Part shown: positions 18,346 to 27,196 of the stretch, piece after piece | How the letters are laid out: the number at the start of each line of letters is the position of its first letter | How positions within the stretch are numbered: the stretch's first letter is position 1 | NCBI RefSeq assembly: GCF_014926405.1 | Contig: NZ_JACXXJ020000003.1 | Coordinates: 1,223,001-1,287,000, forward strand | DNA length: 64,000 nucleotides | Direction: 5' to 3' | Source: Agrobacterium vitis | GTDB taxonomy: Bacteria > Pseudomonadota > Alphaproteobacteria > Rhizobiales > Rhizobiaceae | Notes under the pieces: generated by a model | Seen by the model: only the letters and a program-made list of their open reading frames with translations | Databases searched by the model: none | Told to the model about the DNA's origin: nothing | Translations under genes and position numbers: made by a program

Positions 18346-19382
18346 CCTGTTTTCTCCGGAGCCTGGATTTTAACCTGAGTGTTTTTGGGCAAGACGGCTG
18401 GCCGGTGTTTCCAAAAACTGACCAACTCGCTGACGCGGTCCGATTGCAGAACCAGAATGATGATGATCACGCTGGCCTTGACGATGAGATTGAATTCCGG
18501 CGGCAGACCGGACACCAGAATGCCGGTATTCATCGCCTGGATAATCACTGCGCCCAAAACCGACATCGGAATGGAAAACCGTCCTCCCAGAAGCGAGGTG
18601 CCGCCGATAACGACCGCAAGGATAGCGTCCAGTTCCAGCCACAGCCCGGCATTATTGGCATCGGCGCCGCGAATATCGGCAGCGGCGATGGTGCCGGCGA
18701 TACCCGCGCAGAGACCGCCAAACGCATAAACCCCAAGAATCAGTGAGCGGCTACGAAGACCGGTATAATTTGCCGCCGAAAGATTGGTGCCGATGGCCTC
18801 GATGAACAGACCAATGGCGGTGCGGCGCATGAAAATATGGGCTGACAGCATCAGCACCAGGGCAATCACCACCGGCATCGGGAAACCAAGCAGTGATCCT
18901 GTTCCCACGAAAATAAGCGCCGGATCGCTGAAGGTGACAATCGAGCCGGATGTAACCAATTGCGCCAGTCCCCTGCCCGCCACCATCAACACCAGCGTCG
19001 CCACAAAAGGCTGAATACCGAGATAGGCGACCAGCAGGCCATTCCAGATGCCGCAGGCGAGCGCCACGGCAAGCGCTGCGGCCAAGGTCACCACCAAGGG
19101 CTGGGCTGCGACGGCGCAGGTGGCGGCAACGGCACCCGCCACGGCCATGACCGCGCCGACGGAAAGATCGACACCGCGTGTTGCAATGATGGCTGTCATG
19201 CCGATGGCAAGAATGGCAACCGGTGCGCCACGATTGAGCACGTCAATCAGGCTACCGAACAACCGGCCATCGCGCCAGGCGATATCGAAGAAGCCGGGAA
19301 ACACCATCCAGTTCAACAGCAGGACGGCGATAAGCGCTGCAAATTGCGGCTTCAAGACAGACGACATGGAGCGAATTTTCAT
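18342..19382 (-). CDS. ytfT: Sugar ABC transporter permease, YtfT type
   Basis: 346 residues with about nine hydrophobic helices and the RbsC-like signatures RGVDLSVGAVMAVAGA and GRFSIPMSVLGAVIIQAMNTG. Corresponds to YtfT. The start overlaps the ATPase stop by 4 bp and the stop overlaps the YjfF-type start by 4 bp. Confidence 0.88.
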   Translation of the reverse strand: MKIRSMSSVLKPQFAALIAVLLLNWMVFPGFFDIAWRDGRLFGSLIDVLNRGAPVAILAIGMTAIIATRGVDLSVGAVMAVAGAVAATCAVAAQPLVVTLAAALAVALACGIWNGLLVAYLGIQPFVATLVLMVAGRGLAQLVTSGSIVTFSDPALIFVGTGSLLGFPMPVVIALVLMLSAHIFMRRTAIGLFIEAIGTNLSAANYTGLRSRSLILGVYAFGGLCAGIAGTIAAADIRGADANNAGLWLELDAILAVVIGGTSLLGGRFSIPMSVLGAVIIQAMNTGILVSGLPPEFNLIVKASVIIIILVLQSDRVSELVSFWKHRPAVLPKNTQVKIQAPEKTG

Positions 19383-20917
19383 GAGAATGCGCCTTCGGAC
19401 TGGGCAGGCGTGTTGGATTGGGCGGCAATTGTCTGAACGATAACGTCAGGGGCAATATCAGCGCCGTGCAGTTCGGCCACCATGGCCCGGTCCCGCATGA
19501 CGACGATCCGTGATGAATAGCTCACGACTTCGTCCAGTTCTGACGAAATGACGATCAGCGCCAGGCCATCCTCGCGCAGGCGGCTGATCATTCGGACAAT
19601 TTCCGCATGGGCTCCGACATCGATACCGCGGGTCGGCTCATCAAGGATCAGGAAGCGAGGATCGGTTGCCAGCCAGCGCGCCAGAATAGCCTTTTGTTGG
19701 TTGCCGCCAGACAGAAGCTTGATCGGCAATTCGGCAGACGCGGTGCGAATGTCCAGCGCCTCGATGAATTGCCCGGCGATTTCCATCTGCTCGTCATAGC
19801 TCAATGTGCGCAACCAGCCGAGTTTGGCCTGCATGGCGATGATAATGTTTTCCCGAACCGAGAGATCCCCGAAAATACCGTCAGCCTTGCGATCCTCCGG
19901 GCAGAAGCCAAACCCCAGATCGATAGCCTGACGCGGCGAGCGGATCTTAAACGACGCTCCATTCAAGGTAAGTTCGCCCTTGTCAGCGGAGTCGATGCCA
20001 AACATCAGCCGGGCCATTTCCGTGCGCCCGGACCCGAGCAATCCGGCCACGCCGATTACCTCACCCTTGTGAATGGTGAGCGTGAAGGGTTGCACCTTAC
20101 CGTCAAGCCCGTAGCCGGTAAATTGCATGAGGCTTTCGCCAACCTCCGCCTCAATCCCGGCGACGGCATCGTGATGCAGGGACAAGTCCTTGCCCAGCAT
20201 CATCCTGACCAGGGTCGTCCGATTGAGGGTGTCGATCGGTTGGCTGCCGACCAGCTTTCCGTTTCGCAATACGGTGGCGTGGTCGCAGAGCTCGAATACC
20301 TGATCCAGGAAATGGGTGATGAAAACGATGGCCAGGCCCCTCGCCTTCAGGCCTCGAACAATTTCGAAAAGCTTCAGCACTTCGGACCGGTCTAGGCTTG
20401 CCGTCGGCTCATCCAGGATCAGCACCTTGCCGGAAAGCTCCACGGCGCGGGCAATGGCGATGATCTGCTGTACAGCAACGGAGAAAGTTGAAAGCTCGGC
20501 GCGAACGTCGATCTCCAGACCGTAGCCGGAAAGAATGCGGCGCGCTTCACGCTCCATGGTGCGATGATCGACCAGACCGAAACGGCGCGGCTGGCGCCCG
20601 ATGAACAGGTTGTCGGCCACCGTCATATTCGTCAGTAGATTGACCTCCTGATAGACGGTGCCAATGCCTGCTGCCTGGGCCTGCTGTGGGGTGGAAAAAC
20701 TCATGGGCGCGCCATCGACAAGAACGGTCCCGGCATCAGGCGTATAAGCTCCGGTCAGGATCTTGATCAGTGTCGATTTGCCCGCGCCATTTTCGCCCAG
20801 CAACGCATGCACTTCACCGGGACGGAAGGCAATATCGATAGTGTGCAGGGCGACATGGGCGCCGAATGTCTTGGTAATGGCCGTCGCGGCCAGCACCGCC
20901 TGTTGGCTGATCGTCAT
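19379..20917 (-). CDS. ytfR: Sugar ABC transporter ATP-binding protein, YtfR type
   Basis: 512 residues with two fused ABC domains. The N-terminal domain has Walker A GENGAGKST (41-49) and VLILDEPTASLD; the C-terminal domain has a degenerate Walker A (GLLGSGRTE), signature LSGGNQQKAILARW and LILDEPTRGIDVG. This layout is standard for RbsA/MglA/YtfR importers. It follows the binding-protein gene after an 82-bp gap holding a hairpin. Confidence 0.9.
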   Translation of the reverse strand: MTISQQAVLAATAITKTFGAHVALHTIDIAFRPGEVHALLGENGAGKSTLIKILTGAYTPDAGTVLVDGAPMSFSTPQQAQAAGIGTVYQEVNLLTNMTVADNLFIGRQPRRFGLVDHRTMEREARRILSGYGLEIDVRAELSTFSVAVQQIIAIARAVELSGKVLILDEPTASLDRSEVLKLFEIVRGLKARGLAIVFITHFLDQVFELCDHATVLRNGKLVGSQPIDTLNRTTLVRMMLGKDLSLHHDAVAGIEAEVGESLMQFTGYGLDGKVQPFTLTIHKGEVIGVAGLLGSGRTEMARLMFGIDSADKGELTLNGASFKIRSPRQAIDLGFGFCPEDRKADGIFGDLSVRENIIIAMQAKLGWLRTLSYDEQMEIAGQFIEALDIRTASAELPIKLLSGGNQQKAILARWLATDPRFLILDEPTRGIDVGAHAEIVRMISRLREDGLALIVISSELDEVVSYSSRIVVMRDRAMVAELHGADIAPDVIVQTIAAQSNTPAQSEGAFS

Positions 20918-20954
20918 CGTTTCACCCGGCTATGCCTGTCGATAAAAGAGCAAT

Positions 20955-20986
20955 CCGCGTCCGGCGACACCAGTTGCCGGACGCGG
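20955..20986 (-). terminator. Intra-operon hairpin between ytfQ and ytfR
   Basis: Perfect 11-bp stem CCGCGTCCGGC/GCCGGACGCGG with a 10-base loop and no T-run. Such a hairpin after a binding-protein gene often protects the upstream mRNA and lowers downstream expression. Confidence 0.6.
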
Positions 20987-20999
20987 TCAGATTAGGATA

Positions 21000-21962
21000 T
21001 CAGTAGCCTAAGCCCTTGCGGCGCTCATATTCACCCTTTGGATCATCCGAGGGAGTGTAGAGCTTGGACTCGGTGATGATGAATTTTTCCGGCTGCTTGC
21101 CGTCCTTCAGATAGGCAGCGAGAACATCAAATGCCGGACCGGCCATGTTCGGGGTCAGTTCGACGGAAGCGTTGGCCTCACCAGCCACCATGGCCTGGAA
21201 AATATCCGGAACGCCATCGATGGAAACGACCTTGATGTCCTTGCCCGGCTTCAGACCCGCATCCTTGATCGCCTGGATACCACCGACTGCCATGTCGTCA
21301 TTATGCGCATACATGGCGCAAATGTCCTTGCCGCCATTTTCCGCCTTTAGGAAACCTTCCATCACTTCCTTGCCCTTGGCGCGGGTGAAATCGCCAGTCT
21401 GGCTGCGGATGATGGAGATATTGGAATGGCCCTTGATCGCGTCTTCAAAGCCCTTCTTGCGATTGATGGCCGGTGTGGAGCCAACGGTGCCTTGAAGTTC
21501 GACGACCTTGCAGGGCTTGTCGCCGACTGACTTCACCAGCCAATCGCCGGCAACCTTGCCCTCCTTGACCTGATCGGAGGCGACGGATGTCAGATAGAGA
21601 TCCTTCGGTGCATCAATACCGCGGTCCAGCAGGATCACCGGGATCTTGGCTTCCTTGGCTTCGCTCAGCACGTCTTCCCAACCCGTCGCAACAACCGGTG
21701 CGATGAGAATGGCATCGACGCCCTGGGCAATAAAGCCACGGATAGCCTTGATCTGGTTTTCCTGCTTCTGCTGCGCATCGGCAAATTTCAAGGTGATCTT
21801 GCGCTTTTCGGCTTCCGTCTTTGTAACCGATGTTTCAGCCGCGCGCCAACCGGATTCCGAACCGATCTGCGAGAAACCAACCGTCAGATTGGCCGCGACA
21901 GCTGACGAGCAGGCAAGCGCGGTCATGCTCACGCCAAGCGCGAGTTTGCAAAGCTTATTCAT
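21000..21962 (-). CDS. ytfQ: Galactofuranose-type substrate-binding protein, YtfQ
   Basis: 320 residues with a signal peptide ending at about AVAAN. It is strikingly close to E. coli YtfQ: LTVGFSQIGSESGWRAAET, KQENQIKAIRGFIAQGVDAI, IAPVVATGWE, VVELQGTVGSTPAINRKKGF, SQTGDFTRAKGKEVMEGF and ANASVELTPNMAGPAFD. YtfQ binds galactofuranose (and galactopyranose) in the periplasm. First gene of the operon ytfQ-ytfR-ytfT-yjfF-GntR. Confidence 0.92.
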   Translation of the reverse strand: MNKLCKLALGVSMTALACSSAVAANLTVGFSQIGSESGWRAAETSVTKTEAEKRKITLKFADAQQKQENQIKAIRGFIAQGVDAILIAPVVATGWEDVLSEAKEAKIPVILLDRGIDAPKDLYLTSVASDQVKEGKVAGDWLVKSVGDKPCKVVELQGTVGSTPAINRKKGFEDAIKGHSNISIIRSQTGDFTRAKGKEVMEGFLKAENGGKDICAMYAHNDDMAVGGIQAIKDAGLKPGKDIKVVSIDGVPDIFQAMVAGEANASVELTPNMAGPAFDVLAAYLKDGKQPEKFIITESKLYTPSDDPKGEYERRKGLGY

Positions 21963-22054
21963 GGATGTCCTCCCAAAAAAACGTCACCTCCATGACGTCT
22001 GCTTAAATTCATAAGCAGAAATATGAGAGCTGTAAAGCTGATTAGTAGTATTAT

Positions 22055-22075
22055 ATATGCTGCATTGCAGCATAT
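22055..22075. promoter_or_regulatory. Perfect palindrome upstream of ytfQ
   Basis: Arms ATATGCTGCA and TGCAGCATAT separated by one base, about 95 bp upstream of the ytfQ start and 17 bp past the stop of the next gene. It could be the operator of the operon's GntR protein, or a 3'-end hairpin of the RHE_PE00001 gene; there is no T-run. Confidence 0.45.
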
Positions 22076-22091
22076 ACTTTCCACTGCACAA

Positions 22092-23201
22092 TTACAGAAT
22101 ACCCCAGGCACGGTAGCGCCCTCGTCCGGTCAATTCGCGCAGCGGCAATTGCCGGATCAGGCCAAGCGCTCCTTGCGGCGTAATCTCCAGATACTTGGCG
22201 ACAAGGCCCGCCGATACGAGTGGACGCGACAAGACGAGATCAATCAGGTCGGGTAGCTTTGACGAGCCACGCTTGCCAATAGTCCGCCGCTCCAGATTGC
22301 CCCGGGCCAATATCAGCCGGTCATGTTCCTTCAAGCCCAATTGCGCGCCTTTTTCGAATGCCTCAAGAATGGCGAGCAGACGCTGGGTGCGGTTGGGAGA
22401 TTGGCGCTGTTCACGCGGTACAGCCCGCAATCCGACCGATAGTGCCGGAAGATGAAATTGCGCCACACCGGCCTTTTGCAGATAGGCTGCCGCCAAAAGA
22501 CGGCCAAGCCAGGGACTATGCTCACTGACCTCCTGGCTCTGCCAGGCATCAAGCAGGCAGGCTGCGGCAAGCACTGGAGGAAGCGCCTGAACGTCGCCTA
22601 GCAGTGTCTGCCATTCTGCAAGCCGCGCCTCTTCATTCCAGTCCGGATCATATACCACAGCTTGCGGATCTTCGGCACGCGGTCGCAACCGCATCTTGCC
22701 GACATCGTCGAGTACGGTTTCACTTCGCTTCAAAACCGCATCGAAGCGATCCAATTCTGCCTGAAAGGCATCGTCGACGCTGCCTTCGGCAGCAGGTTCC
22801 TCAGGCTCGGATATGGCCTGCGGCATAGGCAGCGTCATCTCCTGCGAAAGCCAATTGCCACGACCGCGTAGTCGCAGCAAACCCAACGTGCTGAACGCCC
22901 AGGAAGGCTCATGCTGAACAAGCTCTCGACGGCTTCGCAAAATCAGATGGGCAATGGTCAGTTCGTGGGTGGGCGTGCGCGTGTCCATTCGGGCATCATG
23001 AAAGACCAAATCTTCCATATGAACCAATTCTCCATCCACCCATAAGGAGGCAATGGCATCGGCATAATGCAGCCGTTCACGCAATCCGCTTCCGACCCCT
23101 GAACGAGCAGCGCGCTCATCCAGACGCACAAGTGCTTCACCTGCCGCTGCGAGCGGCAGAACAAGCTTTTGCCAGGGCAATGAGTCGATCACGTAACGCA
23201 T
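22092..23201 (-). CDS. RHE_PE00001 family (DUF1612) plasmid protein
   Basis: About 369 residues from ATG 23201 (a TTG at 23228 would add nine). I recognise the rhizobial plasmid family named after RHE_PE00001: LPWQKLVLPLAAAGEALVRLDERAARS, GLRERLHYADAIASLWVDGELVHMEDLVFHDARMD, and a C-terminal helix-turn-helix (RPLVSAGLVAKYLEITPQGALGLIRQL). Members occur on many rhizobial plasmids, often in several copies; the function is unknown, though the terminal motif suggests DNA binding. A GTAACG/CGTTAC inverted repeat overlaps the ATG. Confidence 0.82.
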   Translation of the reverse strand: MRYVIDSLPWQKLVLPLAAAGEALVRLDERAARSGVGSGLRERLHYADAIASLWVDGELVHMEDLVFHDARMDTRTPTHELTIAHLILRSRRELVQHEPSWAFSTLGLLRLRGRGNWLSQEMTLPMPQAISEPEEPAAEGSVDDAFQAELDRFDAVLKRSETVLDDVGKMRLRPRAEDPQAVVYDPDWNEEARLAEWQTLLGDVQALPPVLAAACLLDAWQSQEVSEHSPWLGRLLAAAYLQKAGVAQFHLPALSVGLRAVPREQRQSPNRTQRLLAILEAFEKGAQLGLKEHDRLILARGNLERRTIGKRGSSKLPDLIDLVLSRPLVSAGLVAKYLEITPQGALGLIRQLPLRELTGRGRYRAWGIL

Positions 23202-23819
23202 TGAATTTACGTTACACGAATGAGACAATGAAAAGGAAGGGGGCTTTAGATTTCGTCAGGGATATTGCTAAAATCTACGAAAATTAGCGCCCTGACGTTT
23301 TGTAAGCCCATTATGCCACGGTTGGCACCGGATGGAAAGCCCATTTTCGCTTTTCACCAGGCAATGGCGAAAAACATATGCCTACACCTTTTCATGTAGG
23401 TTACGGCAAAGGTAGAAAAAATCCTACCTTTCCGTAATAGATTTAACCTCATGGGAACGAGTAAAAACGGAGAACCTTGAGTGATGCAGCATGTCGTTTA
23501 TATCGCTCCGCGAACATGAGCCACTTTAAGGTATCAATTATCCGCGCACTGGAAGCCTATGAATGGCATTGGGCGATTCTAGTCCCTTGGGGTTAAAATG
23601 AACCCTCCATCACAGCTGCAGAATGATTTTATAGCACCCTACCCTGATCGGCTCCCGTTGCCGTTACTACGGCAGTAAGATCTTAGACGCCATGATAAGG
23701 GACGAAGGAAATCGATTGCGCGGGTACAGGTCCGTTATAAGAGTGAAGAAGGGCTTCTTCACATTCCGAATACGCTTACAGCGCCTACAGCATGATGCGG
23801 GTTTCTTCGCGAATCTGGA
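23202..23819. other. Non-coding stretch with stacked hairpins
   Basis: No credible gene. It holds CCTACA/TGTAGG (23381-23400), directly followed by a 14-bp stem TTACGG(c)AAAGGTAG/CTACCTTTCCGTAA (23401-23438), and GTGAAGAA/TTCTTCAC (23742-23761). A 26-codon open frame at 23518 is not convincing. Confidence 0.5.
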
Positions 23820-24152
23820 TTACTCTTTAGTACCGAGATTTTCATCGTCCTGAGAAAAAAGCGATCCAATCATCACGTGTTGCTCGTCGTCATTCTCCGT
23901 TGACGACGGACCCGTGACTTTCCTTTCGGCAGCCTCAAGAAGGTTCGCCTGACTTTGGCGCAAATCGAGATGACGGAGAATATCTGCGGCATAGACCGGA
24001 TTGCTGCGAGGATCATAAAACGCGGCGACCGACACACCCATCTCTCGCCGCTGCGTTTCCAGACGAACCCGTAAGACACGCGCTGCATCACGCACTTCGA
24101 AAAATTGCCGCATAATATCGGCCAGTTGGTCTTCATGATCGAAACGAGCCAT
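23820..24152 (-). CDS. Hypothetical protein
   Basis: 110 residues starting MARFDHEDQLADIMRQFFEV, with AAAGGAG well placed before ATG 24152. Mostly helical, charged, with no signal peptide or membrane segment; the middle (FYDPRSNPVYAADILRHLDL) has no motif that I recognise. It stands alone between two gene-poor stretches. Confidence 0.6.
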   Translation of the reverse strand: MARFDHEDQLADIMRQFFEVRDAARVLRVRLETQRREMGVSVAAFYDPRSNPVYAADILRHLDLRQSQANLLEAAERKVTGPSSTENDDEQHVMIGSLFSQDDENLGTKE

Positions 24153-24558
24153 GGACCCACTCCTTTTTTTATTGGAGCAGTGCGCTGACACGATTCGCAT
24201 GGCAAAGTCGAGGCAGACCTTAAAAAACTAGGGATGTTTTATCGTGGAGGGCAGGGGCATCTTGTTGGAGCATAAAAGCCAATTGCTTCTGCTCAGAAGA
24301 AAACCGCGCGTACGCACTACATTTCGCGCTTGGCTGAGTTATGCACTGGCAGGAGTAAAGAAGTGGTGAATTTTGCGCGCGCTAACCATTTTTTAGTTTG
24401 CGCACGCACTCAGGCCACACACCCAAAACGATGCGGAACGCTTAGAGTGAATGGCGGCCTTTGACGCTGCATCTTTTCGAATAGAACTCTCCAAGAGCAC
24501 CCTCTTCTTTACAGCGCCGAAGCCCGTTTACTGACGTTACGGCAGAAAGAAAGTCACT

Positions 24559-24607
24559 GTTGACAGCTGTCAACGCCGCTCATTTTCTGACGTTGACAGC
24601 TGTCAAC
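24559..24607. promoter_or_regulatory. Pair of parS-like centromere palindromes
   Basis: Two perfect copies of GTTGACAGCTGTCAAC at 24559-24574 and 24592-24607, 33 bp apart centre to centre. The sequence fits the 16-bp palindrome I recall for RepB-binding parS sites of repABC plasmids, GTTNNCNGCNGNNAAC. Function here is inferred from sequence match only. Confidence 0.65.
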
Positions 24608-25633
24608 AGCGCAAGATCCGCCTCCTTAAAATGCGCCTTCCGCAAAACAAAAAAAACGACTGACCTTCTCTAACCTCCAGACGATCGAAATCTCAGCTCG
24701 GGCCAATAGAAACACGCGACGTAGGCGCATCCATAGCAGTACCTTCGTTTAAGCGAACCAATGAGCCACAGGATCAAGCCTCCGCATAAAAGCCTGCTTA
24801 AAAGGAAACGTTCAACTCTACGAATTTAGACACCCAGCGAGCAAACGAGCAAGACCCAGACAATTTAAAGGCCGCAAAATCACAAGCACCCAACAATAAT
24901 ATTCCAATGCATGCCCAACAAGACTTCGGGGAAGGGCAGGGCAGCGGGGAACCCATCCGTTACGCCGCATCCAATAAACCGACAACAAGATCGAAACATC
25001 TCACGCATTAAACACAAACGTCATCGTGAGAAGTACGTTAAAGTCGCTATAATAAAAACTAGCGCGCTGAGTTCGGCCCAAACGATTAAGACGACAATAA
25101 TCAAGAGAGGCACGACCCAAGCCTATTTAGATTATCGCTGACCACCAAAAAATGCCCACCAATATTCAAGACATGAACACTCCCGCCACCCCAGCGACGA
25201 CACCCTAGAAACCAACTGACAACATCACCTTCATGTCAAAGCTCACCTTCATCAAGGCGCCCTTTTTCTCCCCATAGCACCGTTGAAAACGAACCGCGCA
25301 AGACCGAAAGCTCTTACAAAGTCCATCGGCTCGGCCCCACTTATAGCGGCACCTCCTAGCCCAGCGCACAATCTGTAAAAGCAAAGCACGACGGAAAAAC
25401 AGCCACAAAGGTTCGTGACGAAGAGAGACCGAAGCTTTCATGGCTGTTGAATTAAAGCATCGCCTCCCAAAGAGCACTTGCTTCAGCTTGCCCTTCGGAA
25501 AACAGGTCTCGACTTCTCCTAGCCCATGACCCTCTGTCATATAGCGTAAAAGTTGTAACTATAATTTTACTACTTAAAGTAATTCCCGCTGATAATCTAC
25601 CTTTACGTGCTTCTTAGAAGGACACTTGACGAC

Positions 25634-25649
25634 ATGTTATCGATAACAT
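25634..25649. promoter_or_regulatory. LacI-type operator, importer operon
   Basis: Perfect palindrome ATGTTATCGATAACAT with a central CG, 35 bp upstream of the ABC ATPase start. The identical 16 bp occurs at 33101-33116 upstream of the idonate genes. Confidence 0.75.
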
Positions 25650-25683
25650 ACGCTAAGTTTCTGTGACTTTGGGAGGAGTAACA

Positions 25684-27180
25684 ATGGTCGACGAAAAACT
25701 ACTGGAATTTTGTGCGATCACAAAAACCTTCGGCGGAACGCGCGCCCTGTCAAATGTCTCGCTTGACCTGCGACCCGGTGAAATCCTGGCACTGCTTGGC
25801 GAAAACGGTGCTGGAAAATCAACCCTGATCAAGACCCTCGCAGGTATTTACAAGCCAGACACCGGTGAAATCAGATTTCGTGGACAAACCTATAATCACC
25901 GGCCACCAAAGCCAAACCAGCGCCAACCCGTTGCCTTCATTCATCAAGATCTCGGCCTGATCGAATGGATGACCGTTGCCGAAAATGTCGGCCTTGCCCA
26001 AGGCTACTCACTACGCAACCGCCTTATCAATTGGAAACAAACCGAACAGCGGACCGCCGAAGCCCTTGCTCTCGTCGCCTGCAACTTCGATCCCTCCACA
26101 CGTATCCAGAGCCTGACACGGACAGAAAAATCACTGGTCGCCATTGCCCGTGCACTCGCCGTCGAAGCCGACGTGCTGGTATTGGACGAACCGACTGCGA
26201 GCTTACCGGCTGATGAAGTCGAAAAACTCTTTGCGGCGATCCGCCCTTTAAAAGAACGTGGCGTGGCGATGATCTATGTCTCACATCGCCTTGATGAAAT
26301 CTTCCGCATCGCCGACCGCGTCGCCGTCCTGCGAGATGGACAGCTGGTTGGTGAAAAGCCCGTAACCCAAACAACGCCTGATGAATTGATCAGGATGATC
26401 GTCGGGCGCAAGGCCGACCAGCTCTTCACCAAGAGCACAAGTCCAGCAGGACCCGCCATCGTCACCGTCAGAAATCTCGCCTGCCACGGCGCAGGGCCGG
26501 TTTCTTTCGACATCCGCCAAGGTGAATTGCTCGGACTTGTCGGACTGCGCGGCGCGGGTCATGAATTGGTCGGTCGCGCACTATTCGGCGCAGAGCCCGC
26601 CTCCGGCTCCGTTACGATTTCCGGCCGCCCTGTCGATCTCACCAACCCCTCAACAGCCATGGCAAGCGGGGTCGGATTGATCGCCCGCGACCGAACAGAA
26701 GAATCGGTCGCCATGTCCTTGAGCCTGCGGGAAAACACCTTCATCAATCCTGCCGCTTCGGGACGCCGTCTCCTTTCCTTTCTGACCCCTGCCAAGGAAG
26801 CCGCGCAAGCCTATGCGATTGGCGCGCGCGTCGGCTTGCGGCCCAACGACCAGAGCCTTGCCATAGAAGCGCTTTCCGGTGGCAACCAGCAAAAAGTCGT
26901 TGTGGGTCGCTGGCTGGCAACAGGACACCGCCTGCTGGTGGCCGAAGATCCGACCGCCGGTGTCGATGTTGGCGCCAAGGCCGATATCTATCGCCTGATC
27001 GCCGAGGCCGTCGAGGGGGGATTGGCTGTCCTGGTGGTCTCCACCGATTTTGAAGAAATCGCCCATATCTGCCAGCGGGCGCTGGTATTTTCTCGCGGCC
27101 AAATTTTGAGAGAGCTGAGCGGGCCGGACCTGACAACAGAAGCGGTGATCGCCGCAGCCTCCGCCTCGGACGCGGCCTGA
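25684..27180 (+). CDS. Sugar ABC transporter ATP-binding protein (RbsA/MglA type)
   Basis: 498 residues, two fused ABC domains. The first has Walker A GENGAGKST (39-47) and LVLDEPTASLP; the second has GLRGAGHE instead of Walker A, then LSGGNQQKVVVGRW and LLVAEDPTAGVDVG. In the second Walker B, the usual LDEP is AEDP. ATG 25684 follows GGGAGGAG. First gene of the importer operon under the palindromic operator; its position in the idonate/gluconate regulon suggests uptake of L-idonate, gluconate or a keto-gluconate. Confidence 0.9.
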   Translation: MVDEKLLEFCAITKTFGGTRALSNVSLDLRPGEILALLGENGAGKSTLIKTLAGIYKPDTGEIRFRGQTYNHRPPKPNQRQPVAFIHQDLGLIEWMTVAENVGLAQGYSLRNRLINWKQTEQRTAEALALVACNFDPSTRIQSLTRTEKSLVAIARALAVEADVLVLDEPTASLPADEVEKLFAAIRPLKERGVAMIYVSHRLDEIFRIADRVAVLRDGQLVGEKPVTQTTPDELIRMIVGRKADQLFTKSTSPAGPAIVTVRNLACHGAGPVSFDIRQGELLGLVGLRGAGHELVGRALFGAEPASGSVTISGRPVDLTNPSTAMASGVGLIARDRTEESVAMSLSLRENTFINPAASGRRLLSFLTPAKEAAQAYAIGARVGLRPNDQSLAIEALSGGNQQKVVVGRWLATGHRLLVAEDPTAGVDVGAKADIYRLIAEAVEGGLAVLVVSTDFEEIAHICQRALVFSRGQILRELSGPDLTTEAVIAAASASDAA

Positions 27181-27196
27181 ACCTGGGAGAGAACCA

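Larger units (their letters stand above)
24153..25683. other. 1.5-kb gene-poor region
   Basis: Open frames here do not look like proteins. The plus strand from about 24650 to 25220 is rich in A and C and poor in G and T, unlike the rest of the window. It contains two parS-like palindromes (24559-24607) and, at its right end, the operator and promoter of the sugar importer operon. Confidence 0.6.

Noticed and set aside
24911..25540. Open frames at 24911-25141 (plus) and 25205-25540 (minus)
   Set aside because: Biased composition, no ribosome site and no protein-like pattern; more likely chance frames in strand-biased DNA.
25205..25540. Toxin-antitoxin pair near the parS-like sites
   Set aside because: Looked for adjoining small overlapping genes here, as often found near plasmid stability loci, but no frame has a recognisable toxin or antitoxin pattern.
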